The translations under genes and the position numbers were made by a program. The notes beneath the pieces are model-generated. The model had not been told where the DNA came from. It saw only the letters and a list, made by a program, of their open reading frames with translations, and searched no databases. A stretch of DNA of 64,000 nt from Pontiellaceae bacterium B12227 (GTDB lineage: Bacteria > Verrucomicrobiota > Kiritimatiellia > Kiritimatiellales > Pontiellaceae): contig JAROAZ010000010.1 of NCBI GenBank assembly GCA_029432775.1, forward strand, positions 141,306 through 205,305, read 5' to 3'. This document shows, one piece after another, positions 8,381-17,590 of the stretch. The stretch's first letter is position 1; each line of letters opens with the position of its first letter.

Positions 8381-9877
8381 ATGAACCGACGAAATGTCCT
8401 GCTCATTTTCACTGACCAGCAGCGCTGGGATACGATTGCCGCCGGCGGCAATCCGTTCATTAAAACCCCCAACCTCGACAGGCTGGCTCGCGAAGGCACC
8501 CGCTTTGATGCGGCCTACACCCCGTCGCCGGTCTGCGTGCCGGCGCGTTGCTCCATGCACTACGGGCAGTATCCGCTGAATACCGGCTGTTTCGAAAACC
8601 GCTACGACATGCCCGCAGACCGCCCCAGCGTCACTGATGTACTCACCACCGCCGGCTACCGCACTCACGCCATCGGCAAACGCCATTTCACCCCGGACGC
8701 CAATGCGCTGCGCGGTTTCCAGACATTGGAACGGCAGGAGGAAATTGTATTCAACCTCGAAGACGATGATTACCTGCAGTATCTGCAGGAAAACGGTTGT
8801 GAGTACGCCATTGAACCGCACGGGTCACGCGGTGAAGCCTACTACATTCCGCAACCGTCCAGCGTGCCGCCCAAACACCACCCCACCCAGTGGATCGGCG
8901 ACCGCACGGTAGCCTGGCTCGAAGAGAAAAAAGATGATCAGCCCTTCTATTTGTTCAGCAGCTTTGTTCACCCCCACCCGCCGTTTGCTCCGCCGACTCC
9001 CTGGCACAAACTCTACCGCGGCCCCGACATGCCGCTGCCGAAGCTTCCCGACAGCATGGAATCGCTCTACACGCATCCCAATCGGCTTCAGAACCGCTAC
9101 AAAGGCCGCGACACCGGCCGCGATGTCGCGCTCGAACGACTCATCAAAGCCTACTACTGGGCATCCATCTCGTTCGTTGACTATCAGGTCGGCCGCATTT
9201 TCCAAACCCTGGAAAAAACCGGACAACTTGACAACACGCTCATCATCTTCGCCTCCGACCACGGCGAGTTTCTGGGCGACTACAACTGCTTCGGCAAACG
9301 CAGTTTCCTCGACTCCGCCGCCCGCATCCCGATGATCTGCCGCCTGCCCGGCTCCTTCGAGGCCGGAACCGTCTGCGACACGCCGGTGAGTCTGGTGGAC
9401 ATCATGCCGACCGCACTGGCCGCGGCCGGTGCTTCGGCAGAAAACATGGACGGCGAAAACCTCGCCGCTATCGCGGACGGCAGCGCAGAGCGCGACACGG
9501 TCTTCGGCCACTATGAAGGGGCTGACGCCGGCGTCTACATGGCAATCAACAAAAGCTGGAAATACATCTGGTCCGCCGCCGACCAAAAAGAGTTTCTGTT
9601 CGACCGCATCAAGGATCCGGAAGAACTGCGCAACCGCGCCTATAACGTGGCTTGCTGCGATGCCGCACAGACGATGCGGCAGTTGCTGCAGGACCACATC
9701 CGCACCCTGCCCGGCCACGAGGAAATCGTTGATGACAACGGTTGGATCGCCAAGCCGCCGTGCCCCCTTCCGGATGACCCTGATGCGGAGCTCATCGTAC
9801 AGGATCCGCCCTGCTTCCTCGACCGCATGGAAATCCCCGGCTACAGCACTACCGAACAAGGCAAATTGCACCCATGA
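8381..9877 (+). CDS. Family S1 sulfatase, apparently cytoplasmic
   Basis: A 498-residue alkaline-phosphatase-fold sulfatase. The N-terminal metal site (LIFTDQQRWD) and the formylglycine signature CVPAR at residues 52-56 (Cys52 is the residue to be oxidised) are present, as is the second metal motif (IIFASDHGEFLGDY). It hydrolyses a sulfate ester on a glycan; the substrate is unknown. RBS AAAGGAG lies about 6 nt before the ATG. There is no signal peptide, unlike most sulfatases in this window. It lies 28 nt after the GH106-like gene, so it probably desulfates imported oligosaccharides. Pieces of close paralogues survive at 35830-36006 and 23044-23100. Confidence 0.95.
   Translation: MNRRNVLLIFTDQQRWDTIAAGGNPFIKTPNLDRLAREGTRFDAAYTPSPVCVPARCSMHYGQYPLNTGCFENRYDMPADRPSVTDVLTTAGYRTHAIGKRHFTPDANALRGFQTLERQEEIVFNLEDDDYLQYLQENGCEYAIEPHGSRGEAYYIPQPSSVPPKHHPTQWIGDRTVAWLEEKKDDQPFYLFSSFVHPHPPFAPPTPWHKLYRGPDMPLPKLPDSMESLYTHPNRLQNRYKGRDTGRDVALERLIKAYYWASISFVDYQVGRIFQTLEKTGQLDNTLIIFASDHGEFLGDYNCFGKRSFLDSAARIPMICRLPGSFEAGTVCDTPVSLVDIMPTALAAAGASAENMDGENLAAIADGSAERDTVFGHYEGADAGVYMAINKSWKYIWSAADQKEFLFDRIKDPEELRNRAYNVACCDAAQTMRQLLQDHIRTLPGHEEIVDDNGWIAKPPCPLPDDPDAELIVQDPPCFLDRMEIPGYSTTEQGKLHP
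8717..8731. repeat. TTCCA-N5-TGGAA palindrome
   Basis: Perfect copy with spacer GACAT, inside the sulfatase gene in codon phase 0. Confidence 0.75.
9200..9214. repeat. TTCCA-N5-TGGAA palindrome
   Basis: Perfect copy with spacer AACCC, inside the sulfatase gene in codon phase 0. Confidence 0.75.
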
Positions 9878-9884
9878 CATCATG

Positions 9885-10290
9885 AGGAAGAAACAGTTGC
9901 TCAGTCTCCGCATCCAGCGCCGCCGTCGAGAGCAGCGCGCGCCCGAGGTCTTCGCCGATCCGGATCAGGGCGGATGAACGGAAGTGGATCCGGCGTCCGA
10001 GTCCGCCCCAATCGGTATAGCTTTCGCCGCCGCTGACGAGCGTGAAGTCATCAAAATCATACGCGTACTCATAGATGCTCGGCGTGCCGCCCGCGGCGAA
10101 ACTGCGCACAAACAAAAACCGGGAGCCGTCATACGCCACACCTTTCCAGACATTGGAATCAAACGGCTGCGTCGGAAACATGCGGGCCGCCGTGTGTTCC
10201 GGATCGGTCGGATCGGTGAAGCGGTAGAGCCCCGACCCCGTTAACCCGGCTCCGCCGTACAGGCCGAAATATTCGCCATCAATGTTGATT
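9885..10290 (-). pseudogene. Remnant of a larger protein, start lost
   Basis: Minus-strand frame with natural protein character (INIDGEYFGLYGGAGLTGSG, then YRFTDPTDPEHTA, VWKGVAYDGSRFLFVRSF, SIYEYAYDFDDFTLVSGGES, WGGLGRRIHFRSSAL). It has no start codon in a sensible place. It begins in the tail of the upstream sulfatase gene, which ends at 10279 in another frame, and runs into the 3' end of the convergent sulfatase at 9877. The aromatic-rich repeats look like part of an extracellular beta-propeller or beta-sandwich. I do not recognise the family. It is best read as the surviving C-terminal part of a gene whose 5' end was deleted when it was joined to the sulfatase. Confidence 0.5.
10144..10158. 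repeat. TTCCA-N5-TGGAA palindrome
   Basis: Perfect copy with spacer GACAT, inside the minus-strand gene remnant, where it encodes SNVWK rather than the FQxLE seen in other copies. Confidence 0.75.
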
Positions 10291-12375
10291 TTGCTGATTG
10301 AGAGATCGATGTTCTTTTTTATATTCTCGATCAAACCGCGCACTCAGCTTTTTCACGAGGTCACGATTTTCAGGTTTAGCGGCGAGATTATCCATTTCCA
10401 GACCGGGACCCGAATGATCGTAGACCTCTTCACCCACTGTCGTTCCGTCACTCATCCGGCTCCATCGTGTATATCGATAGCGGTCTGTTCGCATACTGCG
10501 TCCCATGACCTCACCGTCACCCAGCCCTCTCGGGAACTGATTAAAAGCGACAGCATTCCACATTGTGGAGGGAGTCTCTAGAACCGGCAGAAAACTGCTG
10601 CCCTGAAGATTATCCGGAATGCTCAGACCGACAAATTCACAGAGAGTCGGGTAGAGATCAACCGTTTCCACCATGGCGTCTGTGACCGCGTCTTTTTTAA
10701 TTCCCGGCCCGGCAATAATCAGTGGGATATGCGTGTCGATTTCGAAGTTTGTGTGTTTGCACCAGTCCCCGTACTCCCCCAACTTATACCCGTGGTCGCC
10801 CCACAGGACGATAATCGTGTTATTGTACAGATCCAGCTGCTTCAGCGCATCAACGAGCCGTCCGACCTGCGCATCGACGAAGCTCACACAGGCATAATAT
10901 CCCTGGATCAGCTTGCGGGAATCTTCGTCCGGCATCAGTCCTTTGGCCGGCATGCCGTAATACTTCCGAAGCTCCCCGTTAATGGAATCCCAACTGGCAA
11001 ATGCAAAGTGCTCGACATCGGGCTTGTCGGAAGACGGGATTTCAATTTGAGACGGATCGTACAGGTCCCAGTATTTTTTAGGTGCCACAAACGGCAGGTG
11101 AGGCTTCACAAAGCCGACAGCCAGAAAAAACGGCTGATCCTTCAGGGCGGTCATCCGCTCGATGGCATGCGTGGCAACCAGTGCGTCGTCATGATCCGAT
11201 TCCGGAAGCGCAAATTCCGCCCAGGGAACCGGGATCCCTTCGCATCGGGGATACGTGGTCTGCAGCTCCGTCCGGTTTCCGGCCGAGATTTTTTCCCGCC
11301 CGGCAACCATCGCCTGTGGCAGCCAGGTGGGCCGACTCCACGACAGCTCATCATCGCTGTTTCCATGACCGGTATGATAGATCTTTCCCATTCCCTCCAC
11401 GGCGTAGCCCGCCTGAATAAACCGCTGAGGCAAGGTCACAATATCCGGGGCCTTCGTTCGGAAAAAGGTGCCGAGGTCATAAATGCCCAGCCCGTCGGGC
11501 CGCACTCCGGTCAGCAGCGTGGTTCGGGAAACCGAACAAATGGCGAACTGGGTATAGGCCCGATCAAACCGAATTCCGTTGTTTGCCAGCGTATCGATGT
11601 TCGGGCTTTTTATCTGATGCGCGCCATAACAATTCAGCTCCGGCCTCAAATCGTCGATGGCAATGAAGAGAACATTTGGCTTTTGGGCCCCGTCATCGAG
11701 ACGACCTTCGCTTCCCGGTTCCGGGAAGGTCTGAACGTTAAAGTGATCATAGCGTCCTGCCGGAGTGCGCCCCCCTGCCTGAAGACAATAGAACCCGGCA
11801 TACCCGCCGGCGAAGGTAGAATCCACGGCCTCTGTTACGGTATTTAAAACAGTTCTTGATCCGGCTTCGGTAATCTCAAGTGAAATGGCACCATGAAGAT
11901 CTGCTGAAATACGTAATGTATAATATTGATCGGCATGCAGATCCTGCGTCGTCGTTTGATCCGAAAGCACTGCACTGATCTTCCCATCAACACATTTGAT
12001 AATCTGATACAGATTTCCATAGCTTCGAATGCGAGCCGCATAGTAGTTCGTCGGATTCTGATAATTGAAAACGACTCCGCCGTAGGCCCCCTTGAGCAGG
12101 ACATCCGCCGAAAAGAAAAACTTAGTATCTAACATGATCTCTTCATTGTACAGCACCGCAGTCCGGTTCGGCGCAGAATCACATTGCAACTCAGAAGCAT
12201 TGATCCGCCAAGTGGCACCCGCAACATCCGGCGCACTGTTTCTCCAACCCGCACCCATCACCGCCCCATTGGAGCTATAGTCTGTATTCGCCCGCGCGAA
12301 GTCATCCGTTAACGAGGCCCCGAGCACGACCGACGCCCCCATCATCATCACAGCAAGTGCTCTGTATACGCTCAT
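10279..12375 (-). CDS. Secreted sulfatase with N-terminal LamG-like module
   Basis: A 698-residue protein. Residues 1-20 are a signal peptide ending VVLGA. Residues 22-217 form a jelly-roll module (TDDFARANTDYS, then NYYAARIRSYGN, then GGYAGFYC) shared with the genes at 17591 and 19370. Residues about 233-690 form an S1 sulfatase of iduronate-2-sulfatase type (PNVLFIAIDDLRPELNCYG; GMGKIYHTGH; LWGDHGYKLGEYGDW). The formylglycine site is CSVSR at 280-284, with Val where Pro, Ala or Ser is usual. ATG 12375 starts the signal peptide; 12411 is an in-frame alternative. It is the last intact gene of the operon led by the SSS symporter. The C-terminus may have been altered by fusion to the downstream remnant. 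Likely exported; exact glycan unknown. Confidence 0.92.
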   Translation of the reverse strand: MSVYRALAVMMMGASVVLGASLTDDFARANTDYSSNGAVMGAGWRNSAPDVAGATWRINASELQCDSAPNRTAVLYNEEIMLDTKFFFSADVLLKGAYGGVVFNYQNPTNYYAARIRSYGNLYQIIKCVDGKISAVLSDQTTTQDLHADQYYTLRISADLHGAISLEITEAGSRTVLNTVTEAVDSTFAGGYAGFYCLQAGGRTPAGRYDHFNVQTFPEPGSEGRLDDGAQKPNVLFIAIDDLRPELNCYGAHQIKSPNIDTLANNGIRFDRAYTQFAICSVSRTTLLTGVRPDGLGIYDLGTFFRTKAPDIVTLPQRFIQAGYAVEGMGKIYHTGHGNSDDELSWSRPTWLPQAMVAGREKISAGNRTELQTTYPRCEGIPVPWAEFALPESDHDDALVATHAIERMTALKDQPFFLAVGFVKPHLPFVAPKKYWDLYDPSQIEIPSSDKPDVEHFAFASWDSINGELRKYYGMPAKGLMPDEDSRKLIQGYYACVSFVDAQVGRLVDALKQLDLYNNTIIVLWGDHGYKLGEYGDWCKHTNFEIDTHIPLIIAGPGIKKDAVTDAMVETVDLYPTLCEFVGLSIPDNLQGSSFLPVLETPSTMWNAVAFNQFPRGLGDGEVMGRSMRTDRYRYTRWSRMSDGTTVGEEVYDHSGPGLEMDNLAAKPENRDLVKKLSARFDREYKKEHRSLNQQNQH

Positions 12376-12431
12376 ACCATTCTCGTTACTTTTATATTTT
12401 CCACTGGACACACAACCGATCGGGCGCGTCG

Positions 12432-13904
12432 TTAATTTGATTTATAAACCGAATCCACCAGTCGCTGAACGCTGACATCAAGGAAGGCAAGCCCCTTCCC
12501 TGACTGTTGAGCGCAGGGATCAACCGTTATAGACAACACCCCGTCCCGGTCCATACGCTGCCGGTCGGGCTTGGATGCATCTTCGAAGGTATAATCCGGC
12601 CCGGCCAGCCGGGCGGTCCGCCACTCCGTCCAGTGATCCCGGCTCCTCGCCACATGGCAACGAATCCCTTCACCGCCGGTCTGGAAATAGATGATGACGG
12701 TGTCATCCGGCGCGACGACGATTGCAGGACGGGCATGATGTTTATATTTTTTCAGTATTTTGCTGCGGTGCCATTGGCCGGCATCATCCCGCCAATAGTG
12801 GAAATAATTCTGACGGGGCTGCTGCGATTCATCCATCCGGTCACTCATGGTCAGCCGGTTTTCAGGCTGATAGACCGTCTCCATCTGCAACATCGCCACA
12901 TGGGGATTCCCTTTGGAGTCGAGAGCCATTCCACACTGGTTGATCACCCATGAAAACACCGGAATTTCGAAGACGACGATTCCTTCGCTGTCGATTGAAA
13001 TCTGTTCGCCGCGGCAGGTGTCCGCAATCTGAACCCCTGCATTGTTTTTCCAGGTTCGTCCGTGATCATCGCTGTATGCATAGTTCAGGTCGTGATTCGA
13101 GGCATAGGTATGGCCCCAGCGTTTTGATTCGTCGGGGTTCGTATCCCGCTCACGCCAAATCCAGGTCAAATGCAGCCGGCCCTTTTGATCAAAGAGCAGT
13201 TCCTGAAGATACGCATTGCGCATCGTACTGCCCTGCTCGCCCCACTCGGCATAAAATCCTTCCCCGCTCAGGAGCCGGTCCGCGATCCGCGTCCATTTGC
13301 CGCTGGCTGCATCATATTCGTAAAAAACAATATCCCCGTCTCCCGAAATTCCGTCGCGGCAGAAAAAGTACAGATCTCCCTCGTGGCCATTCACAAAGCG
13401 GGGATACGTTACAGACGCCGGCTCCTGGTCCGCAATCGGTTGTTCGGGTTCAAAATCCGCGACGCTGATCACGCTGGGGGGTGCCGTGAGAAAGCCTTTG
13501 TGACTGCGCGTATAGTGCAGTTCGTTGTTGTGGTGATCCCAGGAGAGATGAAGCCGTCCATCGCCGGGACTGATGCCGAGCACGACATTGCGATGGCCGT
13601 CGAGTGAATATCGTTCATCATTGCCGTGTTTTTCAGCCAGGATATAGTTTCCGAAGCGAATCTGCTGGAACGCATCGGTCTTCAAATTGCGGCGCACCAG
13701 CGCCAGAACTCGATCATCATCCCAGTACAATGCATATTGATAATCCCCATAGCTGATCACTTTGTCCTGATCGAATGATGCCCACGAAACGGGCCAAACT
13801 GCATCATCGACTTTCAACACATGATTCGGCACCGCCTGCGGCGTTGCGGCGCACACCGCAACCAGACAAAACCCCATCAGAAATCCGCTGTAAATCCACT
13901 TCAT
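12432..13904 (-). CDS. BNR_4-type secreted beta-propeller protein, possible polysaccharide lyase
   Basis: A 490-residue exported protein with signal peptide MKWIYSGFLMGFCLVAVCAA. It belongs to the BNR_4 type: HGNDERYSLDGHRNVVLGIS, LHLSWDHHNNELHYTRS and YAYSDDHGRTWKNNAG (an Asp-box-like turn). Some ulvan lyases (PL24/PL25) have seven-bladed propellers of this general type that use His and Tyr residues. The WDHHN block is therefore a candidate active site, but I cannot prove lyase activity. The start at 13904 is chosen for the signal peptide; the frame is open to 14105. The gene lies 16 nt downstream of the TIM-barrel isomerase gene and upstream of a secreted sulfatase, in an operon with an SSS symporter and a dehydrogenase. 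That context suits depolymerisation of an anionic polysaccharide. Confidence 0.7.
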   Translation of the reverse strand: MKWIYSGFLMGFCLVAVCAATPQAVPNHVLKVDDAVWPVSWASFDQDKVISYGDYQYALYWDDDRVLALVRRNLKTDAFQQIRFGNYILAEKHGNDERYSLDGHRNVVLGISPGDGRLHLSWDHHNNELHYTRSHKGFLTAPPSVISVADFEPEQPIADQEPASVTYPRFVNGHEGDLYFFCRDGISGDGDIVFYEYDAASGKWTRIADRLLSGEGFYAEWGEQGSTMRNAYLQELLFDQKGRLHLTWIWRERDTNPDESKRWGHTYASNHDLNYAYSDDHGRTWKNNAGVQIADTCRGEQISIDSEGIVVFEIPVFSWVINQCGMALDSKGNPHVAMLQMETVYQPENRLTMSDRMDESQQPRQNYFHYWRDDAGQWHRSKILKKYKHHARPAIVVAPDDTVIIYFQTGGEGIRCHVARSRDHWTEWRTARLAGPDYTFEDASKPDRQRMDRDGVLSITVDPCAQQSGKGLAFLDVSVQRLVDSVYKSN

Positions 13905-13920
13905 AAATATGTGTTCCGTT

Positions 13921-14706
13921 CTATTTTTCAATCCATTGACGCAGGGTTTGTGCATCCTCCAGAAACTGCTCGGGGCTGTCCCCCCGGACAAATTCAAGCA
14001 GTGCGAAGCGATCTTGCCGAGGAGGCAGCGCAGCCAAATAATGCTTCCACTCCGTGGCTGCCTCCTGAAGAGGACGGCGCTCGATATTTTCACCCCAATT
14101 TCCACGAGTCGGATGAAACGCCCAGTTAAACACGTGAAGATTCATGATCCGCTCTTTGAATGTTTTCAGCCCCTGCAGGCGATACTCAAAATCAGACAGC
14201 CAGTAAATCGGCTGCCAATAGATGTACAGGTTGGGATGGTTTATTTCGTCCAGCAGCACCCGGGTCGCGGCATTGCTGTCCGTGAGCGAATTCATATGAA
14301 ATTCGAGTGCGAGGCGCACGCCCGCCGCAGCGGCGGCATCCAAATCTCTGCGCAGTTTGTCGGCGAACTGTTGTCGATAGGTTTCTCCGGCCGCTTCGGA
14401 GGGGCGCGATCCGGGCCAGATGCGGATGGTGTCAGTCCCCAGCGCGAACGCCGCGGCGAGAACCGGCGCAAAATCCTGCTCCTGATCCTCCTCTTCAAGA
14501 ACGCGGTAATAGGAACCGTACGACGAAACCTCGAGCCCCGCATCACGCGTGATTTCGCGCGCCGTTTTCGCGGCCGCCAGATCGCCGGGTTTCACATGGA
14601 TATCACCGCCCCACTCCACAGCATTCAGACCCGCCTTTTTAACGAGATCCACAATCTGCGGAACATCAAACTGCCTGAATGTGACAGAACATATACCGGT
14701 TTTCAT
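13921..14706 (-). CDS. Xylose-isomerase-like TIM-barrel sugar isomerase/epimerase
   Basis: A 261-residue cytoplasmic protein of the AP_endonuc_2 / sugar phosphate isomerase-epimerase superfamily. Typical features are the opening CSVTFRQFDVPQIVDLVKKA, the metal-ligand strand LALEFHMNSLTD, IYWQPIYW and the late NLHVFNW strand. The family carries out metal-dependent isomerisation or epimerisation of sugars and keto-sugars. Three tandem ATGs begin the frame (14712, 14709, 14706); the third has GAGG at the best spacing (7 nt). The gene lies between a 2-hydroxyacid dehydrogenase gene (12 nt upstream) and the BNR_4 gene. With the SSS symporter these could form a route for a monosaccharide released outside. 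Substrate unknown. Confidence 0.82.
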   Translation of the reverse strand: MKTGICSVTFRQFDVPQIVDLVKKAGLNAVEWGGDIHVKPGDLAAAKTAREITRDAGLEVSSYGSYYRVLEEEDQEQDFAPVLAAAFALGTDTIRIWPGSRPSEAAGETYRQQFADKLRRDLDAAAAAGVRLALEFHMNSLTDSNAATRVLLDEINHPNLYIYWQPIYWLSDFEYRLQGLKTFKERIMNLHVFNWAFHPTRGNWGENIERRPLQEAATEWKHYLAALPPRQDRFALLEFVRGDSPEQFLEDAQTLRQWIEK

Positions 14707-14718
14707 CATCATTCCTCT

Positions 14719-15711
14719 TTATAACTGGTCCGCTTCCACCTGATACCGCAGAGGCTCTCCCTTTTCGAAGCGTGAAAACTCTTCTATCATATAGTCCGCC
14801 ATGCGCGCCAACTCACGTCCTTTTGACCCCGCAATATGAGCGCTCAGGCGGATATTCGGAAGAGAATAGAGCTCCGAACCGTCTGGCGGCGGCTCCTCGA
14901 TCTGCACATCCAGCAATGCGGTCAAATCCGGGCGGTTTTTCATGACGCGGATCAGCCCCGCTTCATCCACCTGCCGCCCCCGGCCCACATTCATAAACAC
15001 GGCGTTTGGAGGCATCTGCTCAAACAGCGGCGCATTCAGCACCCCGACATTATCATCACGGTCCGGAAACAAATTAACGACCACTGCAGAGGACGAGAAC
15101 CCCTCAGCCAGCGACACGGCTCGTCGCTCGGCGCGCGATGGAATGACGACGACCTCCAGACAGTGCTGCTTGAGCCACTTCTGGAGAAGCGCGGATATTC
15201 TGCCGTTGCCGAGAATGGATACCCGCTGCCGGTAGTTTCCAAATTTTTCAAAACAGCGTGTTCTCTGCTCATTCCAGACCTCTGCACCGGTCGGAACATT
15301 CTGAAAATATCCGGCCCCGGCCAATAAAATCTGGGCCAGCGCAAATTCCGCAACCGGCACCGCATTGGCCGATGACGCGCTGCAGACGATCACTCCGTTC
15401 TCTTCGAAGGGTGCGCGAAACGGCCGGGTTGCCCCGGCCGCATAAAACAGCACGCTGAGCTGTGGAAACTGCCGCACCTGTTCGCCGGTCAGCGGAAGCA
15501 TGCCCCACGTTGAAAAGATCACCTGGAGATCCTGCAGCTTCCCGAGATGCTCATCCAGATTATCAGAGGTGATGATTTCAGGATAGAAGTCCGTTCGTTC
15601 CGCCAGCTGGTTGCGCTGATCCGCGGTATACACCGCGTTCACGGCCTGCTGCGCAGATCCTTCCGCGTTTCCGTTCACAAAAAATGCCGCTTTTATTTTC
15701 TCTGCCATCAT
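14719..15711 (-). CDS. NAD-dependent D-2-hydroxyacid dehydrogenase family protein
   Basis: A 330-residue soluble oxidoreductase. The Rossmann motif is VSILGNGRISALLQKWL (about residue 170). The family blocks FMNVGRGRQVDEAGLI (catalytic-Arg region), ALLDVQIEEPPP (Glu) and IRLSAHIAGS (catalytic His) are all present, so the active site looks intact. The family reduces 2-keto acids or oxidises D-2-hydroxy acids. In sugar clusters related proteins act on sugar acids or as oxidoreductases of unsaturated uronate products. The start at 15711 (MMAEK) replaces a TTG at 15720; GGAA lies just upstream. Spacing to the SSS gene is 18 nt and to the next gene 12 nt, so all are in one operon. Confidence 0.9.
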   Translation of the reverse strand: MMAEKIKAAFFVNGNAEGSAQQAVNAVYTADQRNQLAERTDFYPEIITSDNLDEHLGKLQDLQVIFSTWGMLPLTGEQVRQFPQLSVLFYAAGATRPFRAPFEENGVIVCSASSANAVPVAEFALAQILLAGAGYFQNVPTGAEVWNEQRTRCFEKFGNYRQRVSILGNGRISALLQKWLKQHCLEVVVIPSRAERRAVSLAEGFSSSAVVVNLFPDRDDNVGVLNAPLFEQMPPNAVFMNVGRGRQVDEAGLIRVMKNRPDLTALLDVQIEEPPPDGSELYSLPNIRLSAHIAGSKGRELARMADYMIEEFSRFEKGEPLRYQVEADQL

Positions 15712-15729
15712 CTTTTCCAAAAATTGATC

Positions 15730-17478
15730 TTAGGCCTTACGGGTCCGAAATTTCGCCACGCCCACCATGAACAGCCCGACAAACAGAATGAACAGACAAA
15801 TACTGAGAATGCAGATTCGCCCGGAAAGCGGGTTGGGAATCAAAAGCAGCAGCATGAGAAGCAGCGAGGTGGCGATGGCGAGGATTCCGATCACCTTCAA
15901 CTGATTGGTGTCGTTGGATTCCCCGACTTCTTTTTCGAAATCAACCGGGCGGTGCATCCGGGCATAAAACTCCTCACACCGGATTTTATACTCTTTCGGA
16001 CTGCGTTTATAGAAGAGCGTCGAAAGCATAAATGCCGCCACCGAGGTAAAGAAAACGATGAATCCCTTCCCCTGATAGCTCAACCCCCACCCGAATACTT
16101 TATCCAGCACCGACGGGGCAAACCCGGCAAACATCGATGCCAGCACCGCCCACGATGCCGTCTTTTTGATGAACAGGCACAGTAGCATCGGAACCATAAT
16201 GGGAAGAACCAAAAAGCCCATCACGTTGAGCAGAAAATCAAAAATGGAAAGCTCCCGCATACTGGAATAAAAGAGTGCCAGCAGCGTAATCGCCATACCG
16301 AGAAAAAATGTCGCCGCCTTCCCGGCCAGAATCTGCCGCTGATCGCTCCACTCCGCCCAGAGGAGCCAGCGGCGGAACACGGGGATGATATCGCGGACAA
16401 TCATGGCCGCGTTGCGGTTCAGAGCCACATCCAGAGAACTGACCGATGCGGAAAACATCGCCACCACCATCAGCCCCATCAGGCCAGCGGGCAGCAGGTT
16501 TTCCGCGGCAATCACATAGGAAAACTCCATCGCCTTCACCATATCCGGGCGGGCCGCAGCAACCTCAACGCTGTAAAACAGACGCGATGCCATCGGCGGA
16601 ATAAACCAGATAAACGCGCCGACCGCCATCAGGCCGGCCGCGAAGAAAGATGCCCGACTGGCCTCCCGGCCATCCTTGGCCGCAAAATAACGAACCGACT
16701 GCATGACACCGGTCATGGAAAAAAACTGTGTCAGGGCCGTAAACAAAAACCAGCTCACGCCGTATTTCACATTCCAGAACCCGGCGGTGTCATTGACCGG
16801 GCTGATCAATTGATACTGCTGCGAAAGCTCGGGGTTCGCTTTGATCAGCCCGAAAAACTCTGAAACTCCGCCGGTTTTCATAAAGCACAAAACGGCCAGC
16901 AGAATGGTCATCGAAACGAGAATGAGTCCCTGGACAAATGAATTGGCCAGAATCCCCCAGTTTCCGCCGATGGTGCAATAGATGGTTACAATCAAGCCGA
17001 CCGCCAGGATCACCCACACCGGAGAGACCTCCGGAACCAGCCGCTGCGTGAACACGGAAAGACCGTACAACGCCACCCCGGCAAAAATAAGGGTTTGAAG
17101 AACAAACACATAGGCCATGGTCTGTTCGGTGCGGGGTCCAAAGCGCATGCGAAGCACTTCCGCAATCGTTACCACCCGCAACTGCCGGTAGAGGGCCGCC
17201 AGCCCAAACCCGCAAATCAGCAAGGAGAAAACATTCGTGCCGTAGATTGCCATCGGGCTCCAGCCGGATTCATAGATCCCGACCGCATTCCCGGTAAAGG
17301 TGTAGGAACTGATCAGCGCCATGAACATATTTGTGCCGATCAGCCACCACGTTCCTTTGCTCCCCGCCTTGAAATATTCCTCACTGTTTTTGTTCTGCCT
17401 GCTGAAGATGACTCCAACAATCACCAGAAACAGCAGATACACACTGATGGTACTGATCTCTATCCATGGAATTTGCAT
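15730..17478 (-). CDS. SSS-family sodium:solute symporter
   Basis: A 582-residue membrane protein with about 13-14 hydrophobic segments. The N-terminal helix ends in SRQNKNSEEYFKAGSKGTWW and is followed by the conserved NMFMALISSYTFTGNAVGIY and YRQLRVVTIAEVLRMRFG. A Na+-site-type loop lies near ASVSSLDVALNRNAAMIVRD. The SSS family imports sugars, sugar acids or other solutes with Na+. It is the first gene of a minus-strand operon continuing into the dehydrogenase, isomerase, BNR_4 protein and sulfatase, and should import the monomer they release. The 112-bp gap upstream (17479-17590) is the only obvious place for its promoter; I see no clear operator there. Confidence 0.92.
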   Translation of the reverse strand: MQIPWIEISTISVYLLFLVIVGVIFSRQNKNSEEYFKAGSKGTWWLIGTNMFMALISSYTFTGNAVGIYESGWSPMAIYGTNVFSLLICGFGLAALYRQLRVVTIAEVLRMRFGPRTEQTMAYVFVLQTLIFAGVALYGLSVFTQRLVPEVSPVWVILAVGLIVTIYCTIGGNWGILANSFVQGLILVSMTILLAVLCFMKTGGVSEFFGLIKANPELSQQYQLISPVNDTAGFWNVKYGVSWFLFTALTQFFSMTGVMQSVRYFAAKDGREASRASFFAAGLMAVGAFIWFIPPMASRLFYSVEVAAARPDMVKAMEFSYVIAAENLLPAGLMGLMVVAMFSASVSSLDVALNRNAAMIVRDIIPVFRRWLLWAEWSDQRQILAGKAATFFLGMAITLLALFYSSMRELSIFDFLLNVMGFLVLPIMVPMLLCLFIKKTASWAVLASMFAGFAPSVLDKVFGWGLSYQGKGFIVFFTSVAAFMLSTLFYKRSPKEYKIRCEEFYARMHRPVDFEKEVGESNDTNQLKVIGILAIATSLLLMLLLLIPNPLSGRICILSICLFILFVGLFMVGVAKFRTRKA

Positions 17479-17590
17479 AAACGTTGTTCTTTCATGTCAT
17501 GGCCGCCGCGCGGCTGTTGGCTTGGGCCCGATGCTTTGATTTGTGTGCCCGCTTCAATCGTACAGATTTGCAGGCACGATCCGTGAATTT

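Noticed and set aside
7336..8499. 387-codon minus-strand open frame across the GH106-like/sulfatase boundary
   Set aside because: Runs antisense through two real genes and their spacer; no recognisable domain.
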